NCBI RefSeq assembly: GCF_013304445.1
Contig: NZ_JAAITA010000004.1
Coordinates: forward strand, 1 to 64,000
Length of the DNA stretch: 64,000 nt
From: Blautia hansenii
Lineage (GTDB): Bacteria > Bacillota > Clostridia > Lachnospirales > Lachnospiraceae
Reading direction: 5' to 3'
Of this stretch, positions 8,336 through 16,627 are shown piece by piece. The notes beneath the pieces are model-generated. The model did no database searches and was not told where the DNA came from. It saw only the letters and a list, made by a program, of their open reading frames with translations. Within the stretch, counting starts at the first letter, position 1. Every line of letters begins with the position of its first letter. The translations under genes and the position numbers were made by a program.

Positions 8336-8369
8336 ATACTCCCGATAGGAGAGTATAGAAGTGCGCCCT
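8336..8369 (+). other. oriT: oriT of element A (MOBQ/pIP501-like)
   Basis: An inverted repeat atactc (8336-8341) / gagtat (8351-8356) is followed three bases later by AAGTGCGCCCT (8359-8369). From memory, an inverted repeat followed by AAGTGCGCCCT is the nic-region arrangement of pIP501- and RSF1010-type origins, which are cut by MobA relaxases such as the one encoded at 6239-7735. The stretch 8061-8442 around it holds no convincing gene and is rich in small inverted repeats. Confidence 0.75.
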
Positions 8370-8442
8370 TTAGTTCCTAAAGGGATTTTCTTCTGACCCA
8401 AATTATATAAAATGTAGATCAAGACATTTCTAAGAGGTACTC

Positions 8443-9051
8443 TCAGATTTTCACAACATAAGGTTCATCTTCAATAATACCCTGATCGTGGGTAACAATG
8501 ATAACCGTTTTACCTTCTTCATTGAGTTCGTGCAATAACCTCATAACAATATCTCTATTTTTCTTGTCAAGTGAGCCAGTAGGTTCATCTGCCAAAACAA
8601 CAGAACATTTTTTCATCATAAGACGAGCTAAAGCAACTCTCTGTTGTTCACCACCGGAAAGCTGATAAACTTTTTTGTTAACTTCCTTTGATAACCCCAC
8701 ACGATTAAGAGCTTCTTTAAGTGATACTTTAGTTCGGCTTGATTTTTTAATCAAACTTAAATTTTCTTTAACTGTCTTATTTTCAAGCAGTGCAAAATTC
8801 TGAAAAAGAAACCCCACTGTATCCGCAAAAAAACTGTTTTTATTTTTAAGCCGGGTAATATTCAGCCCTTCGATTATGATACTGCCGCTATCCGGTTTTT
8901 CGATACCACCAATCATATTGAGTAAAGTGCTTTTTCCACTGCCGCTATCGCCGCTGATTACTACAAAACTTCCATCCGGAATTTCTAAATTAAAGTTAGA
9001 GAAAATTATTTTCTCTCCAAATGCTTTATTTAAGCCACGAATTATAATCAT
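8443..9051 (-). CDS. ABC transporter ATP-binding protein (bacteriocin-export type)
   Basis: A 202-residue nucleotide-binding subunit with Walker A GDSGSGKSTL, signature LSGGEQQRVALARLM, Walker B VVLADEPTGSLD and the H-loop VTHDQ. It is most like the short ATPases of lactococcin-972-group exporters and MacB-type transporters. The ATG at 9051 is chosen over 9057 because GGGAGG is six bases upstream, and because it overlaps the permease stop as ATGA. It would power the permease encoded just upstream. Confidence 0.87.
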   Translation of the reverse strand: MIIIRGLNKAFGEKIIFSNFNLEIPDGSFVVISGDSGSGKSTLLNMIGGIEKPDSGSIIIEGLNITRLKNKNSFFADTVGFLFQNFALLENKTVKENLSLIKKSSRTKVSLKEALNRVGLSKEVNKKVYQLSGGEQQRVALARLMMKKCSVVLADEPTGSLDKKNRDIVMRLLHELNEEGKTVIIVTHDQGIIEDEPYVVKI

Positions 9052-11012
9052 AAACATCCTCCCTTCAATGACTTTGAGATATTTGTTTTTTCAACCCACA
9101 TAATATTTGTGAAAATGATTGCCATTTCAATAATGGTGAGCAACGCTCCAATCAGTAAAGCAATCCCGACACTTGCGTTAGATATAAAAATCGAAACAAT
9201 GCAAATCAATATCACAACGGCTATATTTTCTAAGAGATTAACGGAAATAAATCTTTTGTGCCTTTCATAAAAGCGATAGCCCAAAACCTTTTTGAGGGAG
9301 ATTTCCATCGCATTAAGTCTAAATTCCATTTTCACTTCAGATATGATGATAGCGATATCTAACAGCAATACTAATACGCAAAGAGAGCTTATAAAGCCAA
9401 TCAGTTTCACGAGGAAACTATGACTATAAATGTAATCCTCTCCGACATTCGTCAGCATAAAATAGTGTGAACCAAGCTGTTCTGAATATTTTTTCGCAAC
9501 ACTGCGAATTGTGCTTTCATCGCATCCGTAGATTACCTCACCATTATATGTTCCTGTTTCGATATAACTTCCATTTAAAGCAACAGCCTCATTTGCCTGA
9601 TAAATCACAATCGGATTTGTTACTCTTGACAATCCGTCAATAGCCTCTTCTCTGTTCGAATTGAGATAATAAAATTGTTCTCTGCCAGAATATTCTTTAT
9701 AAACAACACGCAGTTCTTCTGCATTTTGGGTAAGAGAGCCAATTTCCTCTTTTGCGATATCTTTGTATGATTCCGCATTTCTTCCCTTTGGCACGAAGAC
9801 CACGATATCCTCTTTTTCATCATCTTCAGTAAGCATATCAGAAAACCCTTGTAGCATATCTCTGGCATTATGATTTACAAAAATATAATTATCCGTATCG
9901 CTTATCCGGCTGCCTATGCAGACCACCGGATTTATCGTGTTGTATTCATTTTCGTAAAGGTCATTCCAAAATTTGCTCTCTTTGGATTCCTCCTCATTTT
10001 CTTCAAAAGGAGGTTCAATCTGCATAACTCCAAAATAATAATCATTATAATGATTTTCTAAAAGAGTAGTGTTTGTAAGTAAATTACCTTGAATGCTACT
10101 GAGATTTGTAGTTATTGTAAAAATTGTCATGGCAGTAGCAAATACTTTAAGACCGTTCAGAAGATAAAACATACCTTTTTTATCTGAAGCATTGGCAAAG
10201 GCTTTTTTTACATCAAAGCGGACAAAAGCAGCATAAGGAATTACGGAAAGAACTGCTCCGGCACAATACACTGCCAAAATGAGATGATCTTCATACGCTC
10301 CCGATATAAATTGAGAAACAAGCAACTTTGCTAAGACGAATAATGCAGCATATGAAATCATATCAGCCACTACAGCTTTTAGAGCAATCACAGCAGCATT
10401 TTCGCCCAGAGAAGCTCGTACAACTACTTCCTTTTGCCTGCGTATCACCTCAATCATATTAAGTACAATCATCAATATGGCAACCAGGCCCCAAACAATG
10501 AACATCATATCAGTTTCGGTTGATTGCCAAAACTCTGGCTGCGATATAGAATATTCTTTTGCCAAATCTTGATATGTGGCAATAATGTCATCATCATCAC
10601 CGATATAGCTGACCATTATTTCCTGTCCATTGCCTGTGTTTTTTGCTTCTCTAAAATCTTCAAATTCTATTACGGTGATTCCACCTATCAAAGCCGTATA
10701 TGTTTTTTCCTCAATATCCATTGTGCTTTTAAGACTATCCCGAACAACGGTATCATCACCATAAATATAAAGTCTTGTCTGATAATTAGAAACTCTCTGA
10801 TTAAAAGTCGAAAAAATATGAACACCATGCTTCTCAGCTGTATCTTCTGCATTGGCTAAAAATGAATCCATATCGTCATTAGTAGTTGTGTATCTGGACG
10901 ATAAATAATAAGCACCATTAAAGTTCCAGAGCATATTTTGATATACTTCAGCTTGCATAACAAAAGCAAAAATAATCGTAATCAACAGCAATATATTTCT
11001 TATATGTTTCAT
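9048..11012 (-). CDS. Bacteriocin-associated ABC permease (FtsX/MacB-like)
   Basis: A 654-residue membrane protein. An N-terminal membrane anchor (about 5-25) is followed by an extracellular domain, three membrane segments (about 165-265), another anchor near 285, a second extracellular domain of about 220 residues, and three to four C-terminal segments. This duplicated anchor-domain-membrane pattern fits the bacteriocin-associated integral membrane protein family. With the coupled ATPase it probably exports or expels a peptide. No bacteriocin precursor gene is seen nearby, so peptide defence is equally possible. Low GC compared with the mob genes suggests separate acquisition. Confidence 0.75.
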   Translation of the reverse strand: MKHIRNILLLITIIFAFVMQAEVYQNMLWNFNGAYYLSSRYTTTNDDMDSFLANAEDTAEKHGVHIFSTFNQRVSNYQTRLYIYGDDTVVRDSLKSTMDIEEKTYTALIGGITVIEFEDFREAKNTGNGQEIMVSYIGDDDDIIATYQDLAKEYSISQPEFWQSTETDMMFIVWGLVAILMIVLNMIEVIRRQKEVVVRASLGENAAVIALKAVVADMISYAALFVLAKLLVSQFISGAYEDHLILAVYCAGAVLSVIPYAAFVRFDVKKAFANASDKKGMFYLLNGLKVFATAMTIFTITTNLSSIQGNLLTNTTLLENHYNDYYFGVMQIEPPFEENEEESKESKFWNDLYENEYNTINPVVCIGSRISDTDNYIFVNHNARDMLQGFSDMLTEDDEKEDIVVFVPKGRNAESYKDIAKEEIGSLTQNAEELRVVYKEYSGREQFYYLNSNREEAIDGLSRVTNPIVIYQANEAVALNGSYIETGTYNGEVIYGCDESTIRSVAKKYSEQLGSHYFMLTNVGEDYIYSHSFLVKLIGFISSLCVLVLLLDIAIIISEVKMEFRLNAMEISLKKVLGYRFYERHKRFISVNLLENIAVVILICIVSIFISNASVGIALLIGALLTIIEMAIIFTNIMWVEKTNISKSLKGGCL

Positions 11013-11021
11013 TTGAAATTC

Positions 11022-11096
11022 TTAAACCTCCTTTGAATAGGTAACAGACACACGATTGCCCAAAATACTAATATGGATTTTTTCATACAACCACAT
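11022..11096 (-). CDS. Leader ORF before the ABC permease (24 aa)
   Basis: A 24-codon frame (MWLYEKIHISILGNRVSVTY and four more residues) whose last codons AAG GAG GTT form the ribosome site of the permease gene. It lies downstream of a TATAAT promoter, so a transcript would contain it. It has only a weak AAGAGA ribosome site. It may be a translational leader or fortuitous. Confidence 0.3.
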   Translation of the reverse strand: MWLYEKIHISILGNRVSVTYSKEV

Positions 11097-11139
11097 TCTC
11101 TTGTTAGATTCTAATTTTCCGTTTTCTTTATTCGCATAA

Positions 11140-11148
11140 ATTATACCA
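11140..11148 (-). promoter_or_regulatory. Extended -10 promoter of the ABC exporter operon
   Basis: On the minus strand TGgTATAAT, an extended -10 element, with no good -35 box at 17 bp. It lies about 130 bp upstream of the permease start and downstream of tnpV. Confidence 0.5.
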
Positions 11149-11193
11149 TAAAACTTGTGAACAATTCTACCGCAACTTTGGACTATATGAGAA

Positions 11194-11221
11194 AAGTCCG
11201 AACAGTTTTCTGCCCGGACTT
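11194..11221 (-). terminator. Hairpin after tnpV of element A
   Basis: Stem aagtccg/cggactt with a 14-nt loop just past the tnpV stop. A weak terminator candidate that separates the transposition genes from the ABC cargo. Confidence 0.4.
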
Positions 11222-11227
11222 CCTCGC

Positions 11228-11572
11228 TCAATTATAAATCAACTCTGCTTTCACAACTTCCTCTGCCTGCGCCTTGCAAGCGTTCATCTGCCGCACCCAT
11301 TCCATTTGGTTTTCAGCTTTCAGTTGCTCGGTCACGCCGTTTTGCTCTGCCAGTGACCGCACGATCAGCTCCATGCGGTTTCGTGCCGCTTCGTCAATCT
11401 CGGCGCAATGCTCAAAGAGCTTGTCGGATAGTACCAGCTCATTGAACAGTATCGGACGGTGCATTTCCAGATACGCCTTGCGAAGTCTGCCGTAGTGTCC
11501 GAGGGGCTTGGTCTTGCGGATAACGATGTTCGGGATAAGATAATCGCCGTTCTGTGTATAAGTGATATTCAT
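11228..11572 (-). CDS. tnpV: TnpV family transposon protein (element A)
   Basis: A 114-residue TnpV protein: MNITYTQNGDYLIPNIVI at the start, HYGRLRKAYLEMHRP in the middle, and QLKAENQMEWVRQMNACKAQ near the end. It starts within the last codon of the recombinase gene, so translation is coupled. Slightly shorter at the N-terminus than the copies in elements B and C. Function unknown. Confidence 0.87.
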   Translation of the reverse strand: MNITYTQNGDYLIPNIVIRKTKPLGHYGRLRKAYLEMHRPILFNELVLSDKLFEHCAEIDEAARNRMELIVRSLAEQNGVTEQLKAENQMEWVRQMNACKAQAEEVVKAELIYN

Positions 11573-13455
11573 GCTGTTTGTACTCCTTTCATCGGCTCTC
11601 TCTGCGGTAAACTGCTGACAGGGACGAACACTCCCTTTGCAATGTCCTCCGCACGAATGGCGGCTTTCTTGGCTTCGATTTCTGCCTTTTTTCTCCCCTT
11701 GATTTTGTCCTCGTATCGCTTCTGCGCTCCGCTGGCTTTCCGCTTCAAGTAGTTCTGATGAAGCCTGTCCTTGCGTTCCTCACGCTTGCGGATTTCCTCT
11801 AATTCTTCCGGGGTCAGCTCCACTTCTCCAAACGCCGGGGGAACGAATCGCCCAACAAAATTGAAGTAAATCTCGATCTCCTGTGTGGTCTGTATACTGC
11901 CTTTACGGTCACGCTCATGCACAAGGATTTTCTCGATAAACTCGTTGAGCATGGCAATGGTCAACTTGTCGAAGTTCTCATACTTGTCAATCAGAGCGAT
12001 AAAACGATCAGCGTCCTTTTCGTGCTTCTCATAGCTCTTGACAGCCTTTTCCAGAGCAGAGATTTCGGCGGTAAGCTCGGACTGTTCCTTTTCGTATTGA
12101 GCGTCCAGAGTGGCGTATCTGCTGTCGGACAGCTTTCCTAAAATGTTGTCCTCATAGATTTTACAGAGCAGGACTTCCAGCTCGGACACTCTCTGCTTTG
12201 CGGTGGCAAGGCGTATCCGCTGTTTCTTAACCTCTGCTGTCTGCTGGCTGGACTGCGCTTCCTGCACCACACGGACAAACTCGGCTCGGTCATGCTTCGC
12301 ATACTCGGCAATGGCTTTGAGCATTTCAGAGACAAGGGACAGTACCACATCTTCATTGATACGGTGCTGTGTCGTGCAGAGCTTTCCAACTGGGACTTTG
12401 CTGTATTGGGAACAGGTATATTGAGAAATACGCTTGCCGTTGTTGGTACGGTGGACATACATCTTGCCGCCGCAATCGGCACAATAAAGCAAGCCTGTGA
12501 GGGGAGCTGCTTCGCCCCAGCCGTCCGGGTAGCGTCTGACATTCCCACGGATTTTCTGCACAAGGTCAAAGGTCTGCTGGTCAATGATAGGCTCATGGGT
12601 ATTCTCGAAAATTGTCCATTCGTCCTCCGGGACATAATGGCTTTTCTTGTCCTTGAAGTGCTTTCGGGTCTTGAAATTGATGGTGTGTCCCAGATATTCA
12701 CGCTTTTCAAGAAGGTTGCAGATGGTGGAAGAACCCCAGCCGTACACATCTTTGAAAGTCTTGTTTTTGTTCACGCCCTCGCCGTGTTGGGCAAGGTAAG
12801 CAGACGGAATAAGCACCTTTTCCGATTTCAGTTTGCTGGCGATCTGATACGGACCGTAGCCGTCAATCGTCATGGCAAAGATGCGCTTGACCATCTCGGC
12901 GGCTTCGGGGTCAACCAACCATTGGTCTCTGGCTTCGTTCCAGAGATAGCCGTAAATGACCGTGCCTGTGAGGTGCTTGCCGGACTTGCCTTTGGACTGG
13001 AAAGTGGAACGGATTTTACGGCTGGTATCTCTGGCGTAATACTCGTTCATAATGTTGCGGAAAGGGGTAAAATCATCATCACCTCTGGCACTGTCCACGC
13101 CGTCATTGATGGCGATAAGGCGAACGCCACGCTGACGCAGGATTTCCATAATCTGACCGACTTTCAGATAGTCACGACCCATGCGGCTCATGTCCTTGAT
13201 ACACAGATACTCCACATTTCCGGCTTCAACCTCTTTCATCATTGCCAGAAATCCGGGACGGTCAAAGCAAGTGCCGCTAATGCCATCGTCCGTGAAATGG
13301 ACAATGTTCGTAAACCCCTGCCGTGCGGCGAACTCCTCCAACATTGCTTTTTGGTTGGAAATGGAATTGCTCTCACGCTGTTGGTCATCATCTTTGCCAA
13401 AGTCATCACGGCTCAACCGTTCATACAGAGCAGTGATTTTCTCGTTTTTTCTCAT
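11569..13455 (-). CDS. tnpX: Large serine recombinase of element A (TnpX-like)
   Basis: A 628-residue site-specific recombinase. N-terminal resolvase domain (about 5-155) with YERLSRDD, the catalytic Ser in SNSISNQKAMLEEFA, and DMSRMGRDYLKVG with the catalytic arginines. The recombinase domain (about 170-290), zinc ribbon LLYCADCGGKMYVHR with a paired cysteine, coiled coil and DUF4368-like C-terminus follow. It should excise and insert element A through a dinucleotide crossover. AAAGGAG before ATG 13455 sets the start. The virD4 fragment upstream reads in frame into this gene with no stop, giving a possible fusion product. Confidence 0.93.
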   Translation of the reverse strand: MRKNEKITALYERLSRDDFGKDDDQQRESNSISNQKAMLEEFAARQGFTNIVHFTDDGISGTCFDRPGFLAMMKEVEAGNVEYLCIKDMSRMGRDYLKVGQIMEILRQRGVRLIAINDGVDSARGDDDFTPFRNIMNEYYARDTSRKIRSTFQSKGKSGKHLTGTVIYGYLWNEARDQWLVDPEAAEMVKRIFAMTIDGYGPYQIASKLKSEKVLIPSAYLAQHGEGVNKNKTFKDVYGWGSSTICNLLEKREYLGHTINFKTRKHFKDKKSHYVPEDEWTIFENTHEPIIDQQTFDLVQKIRGNVRRYPDGWGEAAPLTGLLYCADCGGKMYVHRTNNGKRISQYTCSQYSKVPVGKLCTTQHRINEDVVLSLVSEMLKAIAEYAKHDRAEFVRVVQEAQSSQQTAEVKKQRIRLATAKQRVSELEVLLCKIYEDNILGKLSDSRYATLDAQYEKEQSELTAEISALEKAVKSYEKHEKDADRFIALIDKYENFDKLTIAMLNEFIEKILVHERDRKGSIQTTQEIEIYFNFVGRFVPPAFGEVELTPEELEEIRKREERKDRLHQNYLKRKASGAQKRYEDKIKGRKKAEIEAKKAAIRAEDIAKGVFVPVSSLPQREPMKGVQTA

Positions 13456-13543
13456 AACTTGCGCTCCTTTCTTCGTTTTTAGGTTGTGTGTTCTAAGAGA
13501 CTTCCCAACCGCTTGATTAAGAAGTCTTTTAGAGCATACAACA

Positions 13544-13974
13544 CCTGCCGCCAGCTTATATTTCTTATACTGACGTACTGCAAAATGCTCCGGTTCTTCC
13601 TTTTCCAGTTCCTCAAACAGCATATCTACTGCATTTTTAAATGTCTCATCATCTTCCCTTGTTTCGGAAGCGTTGATAAACTCAAGCAGGGTCGCAAAGT
13701 TCTGTTCTTCTTCCGGTGCTTCATACCAGATATAGCCGATCAGGGCACAGTACAGAAGTCTCTCTGCTTTCGTCCAGAAATCCTCACTGGACTTCTCGCC
13801 TTCCCCTTTTGTGTTTACCATAATCGTATTTACCAGTTTCAAAATATCCTTTTCTGAATGGATATAGTGGAAGGGGTTATAATGCATACTCTTGGAAAAA
13901 TTGATCGTATTCAATACTTTCACTTTATATCCATGCCGTACCAGCATCTTTCCGCACTCAATGATGATCGTCCC
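13544..13974 (-). pseudogene. virD4: VirD4 coupling protein, middle part (ICE-L)
   Basis: Encodes GTIIIECGKMLVRHGYKVKV through RQYKKYKLAAG, the segment of VirD4 between the Walker A region and the GKTAKSI motif. The upstream border is the GGG codon (13972-13974) shared with the element B junction and the downstream border is the GG of the element A junction. Exactly 143 codons plus two bases are present, so the frame is kept when the pieces are joined. No functional domain is complete in this fragment. Confidence 0.92.
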
Positions 13975-14025
13975 TTTGGGCACCATTTCGTCAAGTAGGA
14001 ATTTGAATAAATGCTTATTTTTTTC

Positions 14026-14039
14026 AAAATGCCTGCAAA
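14026..14039 (+). repeat. Subterminal direct repeat, left copy (element B)
   Basis: aaaatgcctgcaaa, identical to 25572-25585. About 50 bp inside the left end. May be a recombinase-binding site. Confidence 0.6.
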
Positions 14040-14047
14040 CCCAGTAT

Positions 14048-14230
14048 TTACGCTGGGTTGCGGACTTCCATATCTAACTCTGTCTTCATAATTTTCATTA
14101 CTTTTTCCTGCATGGTCATGGTAGAATTTTGATTAAAATAGTAATTTACCTGATAACAGGTGTTTCCGATTTTCTTTTCATAATCTGGATTTTTTTCTTC
14201 TGTAGTCTGGACTATATTTCTATCTTTCAT
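14048..14230 (-). CDS. tnpW: TnpW family protein (element B)
   Basis: A 60-residue protein with KKIGNTCYQVNYYFNQNS followed by TMQEKVMKIMKTEL, matching the TnpW layout of IG-T-Y strand pair plus helix. AAAGGAG lies nine bases before the ATG. It is the last gene before the left end of element B, the same place tnpW takes in element A. Role unknown. Confidence 0.78.
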   Translation of the reverse strand: MKDRNIVQTTEEKNPDYEKKIGNTCYQVNYYFNQNSTMTMQEKVMKIMKTELDMEVRNPA

Positions 14231-14255
14231 AAATTTTTTCTCCTTTCGCTAAATT

Positions 14256-14550
14256 GCCCGACAGAGAGAAGGAGTGTTTTGTCTCTGCCGGACGTCTTCA
14301 TTTAAAGCTGTAATTTACAACTGGCAACAACATGGTTGAAACTTTCTTTCAAGTGTTTTTCACCACTCATTTTTCTATCTATAACACTACTATTTTCTTT
14401 TTTGAAATATCTTGTTGCCACCTAGTAAAAATAGCTGTAAAGCCTTTAAAATCAATAGTTTTCAGTGGATACAACAATGGCAACAACCGATAACCAACCG
14501 AGTAAAAAACAGCCTTCCGGCTTCCAAAACTGTCCTTTTCTCTGTCGGGC
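14256..14550. repeat. Inverted repeat bracketing the vapE-tnpW gap
   Basis: gcccgacagagagaagga (14256-14273) and tccttttctctgtcgggc (14533-14550) are inverted copies with one mismatch. Between them no gene is visible; three copies of the motif TGGCAACAA or its complement occur (near 14316, 14412 and 14474). The left copy also lies in the tnpW leader. Function unknown. Confidence 0.45.
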
Positions 14551-15953
14551 TAGTCAAAAGGAAGTGCCATCTGTTCGGCTTCGGAAAGGTCAATAAATCC
14601 ATCTCCGCCTTCGTTGTTGCCACCATCTGCATCTCCCCGAATCCAGCATCTCTGCTTCCCATATCCTTCCTTGGTAAAGCGATGATATCCGCCTCTCTTC
14701 CAACCGATAATCTGAGTATCCATGATCTGACAGATTTCGTTTGTTTCAAATTTCTTCGGCTCTCCGTCATAGTGGTTAAAGGCATTTTTCCAAAGCTGAA
14801 TGGAGCAGACATAATTTCCGTCATAGCTGTCAAGCCACCCTTGAATCATTCCTGCCATTGTATCTTCCTGCATGAACTGTTTCCGATATTCATTGATATT
14901 AAATTCCATCTCACTGTCAAACCGCAGTAATTCCGATTTATTTTCAACTGCATTGAACAATACCATTGCTTCTGCCCACAGCTGGTCAAAATACTCTCTG
15001 GCTTCCTGCTCATTATCAAGAATATGCTTTTCTGCCTTACTACTATCAATTTCAATCGGTAGAAATCTTCTTGCCCCGGTACGATCAAACGGAATGAATT
15101 GACGGTTGTTTGATGATCCGGCAAACACACACTGCCTTGGTCTGTCTTCCTCATATTTTTCGTAAGGATTGCGGTGGGTTTCCTTCATTCTTGATAAGAA
15201 AGATTTTGTTTCTTCGATACTCTTTGCACTGATTGCAGCTGTCATTTCCGACATCTCCAAAATCCAGTGTCCCCGAAGCAGTTCATATGGTTTTTCCATA
15301 TTTAAGTTTTTCAAGCTGTCTGAAAACCACTGATCGTCCAGTGCTAGAAAACGGAAAAAGGTGGATTTTCCAGCCCCCTGCTGTCCTACCAAACATAACA
15401 TTTCATCAAATTTACAACCCGGACAGTAAATACGATTCAAGGCTCCCATCATAAAATGTTTCAGCATTTCATAAACCATATCCGAATCTTTAGCCCCCAT
15501 ATACACTTTCAATACATTACGGATTCTTTCTTTCCCATCCCATTCAAGGTTTTCTAAATACTCACAAATGGGGTGGTATTCTTTACTGTATGCTTCCAGA
15601 TCCAGTGCATCGTCCATAACACCTTCATTGAACAGACCATAATATTTTTCAAAGAAATACCTAAGTGCTTTTCTTCCTTTGTTCGTCAATACACATGGTT
15701 CTTTATTCCACCAGAGAACTTTTTTCACATCAATTTTCTCTGTCAGTCGGTTATATCGAAGACTACCTGCTAACAATGGATCTTTTCTTAATACGGTCAC
15801 ATAATTCTCCATTGAATTTTTGACTGTCCCTTTTTCTGTCATATTCAGGGTCTCTCTGATTTCCCGACAATCCTCCGGATTTACCATGTGAATCATTTTC
15901 TTTATTAAATCTTTTTCCTCTTTCGTTGAAATATCTTTTGCATTTTCGCTCAA
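14550..15953 (-). CDS. VapE-family P-loop ATPase/helicase
   Basis: A 467-residue virulence-associated E protein. The N-terminal 110 residues hold the usual helical region; the ATPase core follows with Walker A GQQGAGKSTFFRFLA near residue 192 and LRGHWILEMSEMTA as the Walker B segment, then CVFAGSSNN as a sensor. Such ATPases pair with CHC2 primases in replication of satellites and mobilizable transposons. The first codon is TTG, and the gene overlaps the primase gene by 191 bp. Later in-frame Met codons exist (for example in MTEKGTVKNSMENYV), so the start is uncertain. Confidence 0.85.
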   Translation of the reverse strand: MSENAKDISTKEEKDLIKKMIHMVNPEDCREIRETLNMTEKGTVKNSMENYVTVLRKDPLLAGSLRYNRLTEKIDVKKVLWWNKEPCVLTNKGRKALRYFFEKYYGLFNEGVMDDALDLEAYSKEYHPICEYLENLEWDGKERIRNVLKVYMGAKDSDMVYEMLKHFMMGALNRIYCPGCKFDEMLCLVGQQGAGKSTFFRFLALDDQWFSDSLKNLNMEKPYELLRGHWILEMSEMTAAISAKSIEETKSFLSRMKETHRNPYEKYEEDRPRQCVFAGSSNNRQFIPFDRTGARRFLPIEIDSSKAEKHILDNEQEAREYFDQLWAEAMVLFNAVENKSELLRFDSEMEFNINEYRKQFMQEDTMAGMIQGWLDSYDGNYVCSIQLWKNAFNHYDGEPKKFETNEICQIMDTQIIGWKRGGYHRFTKEGYGKQRCWIRGDADGGNNEGGDGFIDLSEAEQMALPFD

Positions 15954-16521
15954 TATTCTCTATCTCCTCTCCTTTTTCTCTCACTATTGCTTCTTTGTCC
16001 GCAGACTCTCCAAACAGCAACATATCCAGATAATAATTAACAATCACAAGTTCTCTCAGGGCAATTATAAATCTTTCGTCCCATTCTTCTGTTCTTGTTC
16101 TTGGCCTGTACTGTTCTTTCCAGTCCTGCAACAGAATCCGATAATCCAGATAAGCTTTCAGGCATCTCATATATTCTTTTTCCCATTGTTCTTCCGGTGT
16201 CGGTTCTGGCTTCCTTATCAAAACATTTCTTCTGCCTGCCGGGGAATCCCTTCCTCTGGCAGAATAGTTAATTCCAAAATCATCTGCCAGCTTCATCGCC
16301 GCATCTCTTAATCCCAGTCCAAACAACTGTGCTGTAAAATCAATCGCATCTCCTGTACAGCCACAACCAAAACAATAATATCTTCGGTCTACTTTCATAC
16401 TGGGCAATTTGTCATTATGAAAAATACAACGGATCAGTCCACTCCTGTTTGGCTTCAATCCATATATTTCCGCAGCCTGCCGGACGGTCACATTCTGTTT
16501 TACTTCATCAAATAACCCCAA
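15763..16521 (-). CDS. CHC2 zinc-finger primase of element B
   Basis: A 252-residue protein with an N-terminal zinc-binding primase domain (residues about 5-90): CIFHNDKLPSM and YYCFGCGCTGDAIDF supply the Cys/His ligands. The remainder is charged helical sequence without a Toprim catalytic core, as is usual for short transposon-borne CHC2 proteins. The last 60 residues overlap the vapE frame and look unlike the family, so the natural end may once have been near residue 195. It probably loads with VapE for element replication. Confidence 0.82.
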   Translation of the reverse strand: MGLFDEVKQNVTVRQAAEIYGLKPNRSGLIRCIFHNDKLPSMKVDRRYYCFGCGCTGDAIDFTAQLFGLGLRDAAMKLADDFGINYSARGRDSPAGRRNVLIRKPEPTPEEQWEKEYMRCLKAYLDYRILLQDWKEQYRPRTRTEEWDERFIIALRELVIVNYYLDMLLFGESADKEAIVREKGEEIENIERKCKRYFNERGKRFNKENDSHGKSGGLSGNQRDPEYDRKRDSQKFNGELCDRIKKRSIVSR

Positions 16522-16627
16522 TTCATTTCCTCACTTTCTTAAATCTGCTTCCCAAATCTGGGAAGCAAGTTTTTACTACGAATAAAAAAGGCACTCTGTC
16601 CTATCCTTACGGAATCAACAAAATACC

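Larger units (their letters stand above)
4026..13543. mobile_element. Element A: mobilizable transposon with serine recombinase, inserted in virD4
   Basis: Bounded by GG dinucleotides (CC at 4024-4025 and 13544-13545 on the plus strand) that together form one Gly codon of virD4. Inside, from right to left: recombinase, tnpV, bacteriocin-type ABC exporter, oriT, DUF3847, MobA relaxase, primase-helicase, tnpW. No target duplication longer than the dinucleotide is seen, as expected for a TnpX-type large serine recombinase. GC is clearly higher in the mobilization genes than in the ABC cargo, so the cargo was probably acquired separately. Confidence 0.88.

Noticed and set aside
8105-8422. 105-codon minus-strand frame upstream of DUF3847
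   Set aside because: Runs across the oriT hairpin and nic motif; composition is not protein-like and there is no ribosome site.
11022-11231. 69-codon minus-strand frame between tnpV and the ABC permease
   Set aside because: Its middle contains the TATAAT promoter and its first part overlaps the post-tnpV hairpin. Only the last 24 codons could lie on the transcript, and they are listed as a low-confidence leader.
12292-13482. 396-codon plus-strand frame opposite the recombinase
   Set aside because: Antisense shadow of the recombinase gene, without start signals.
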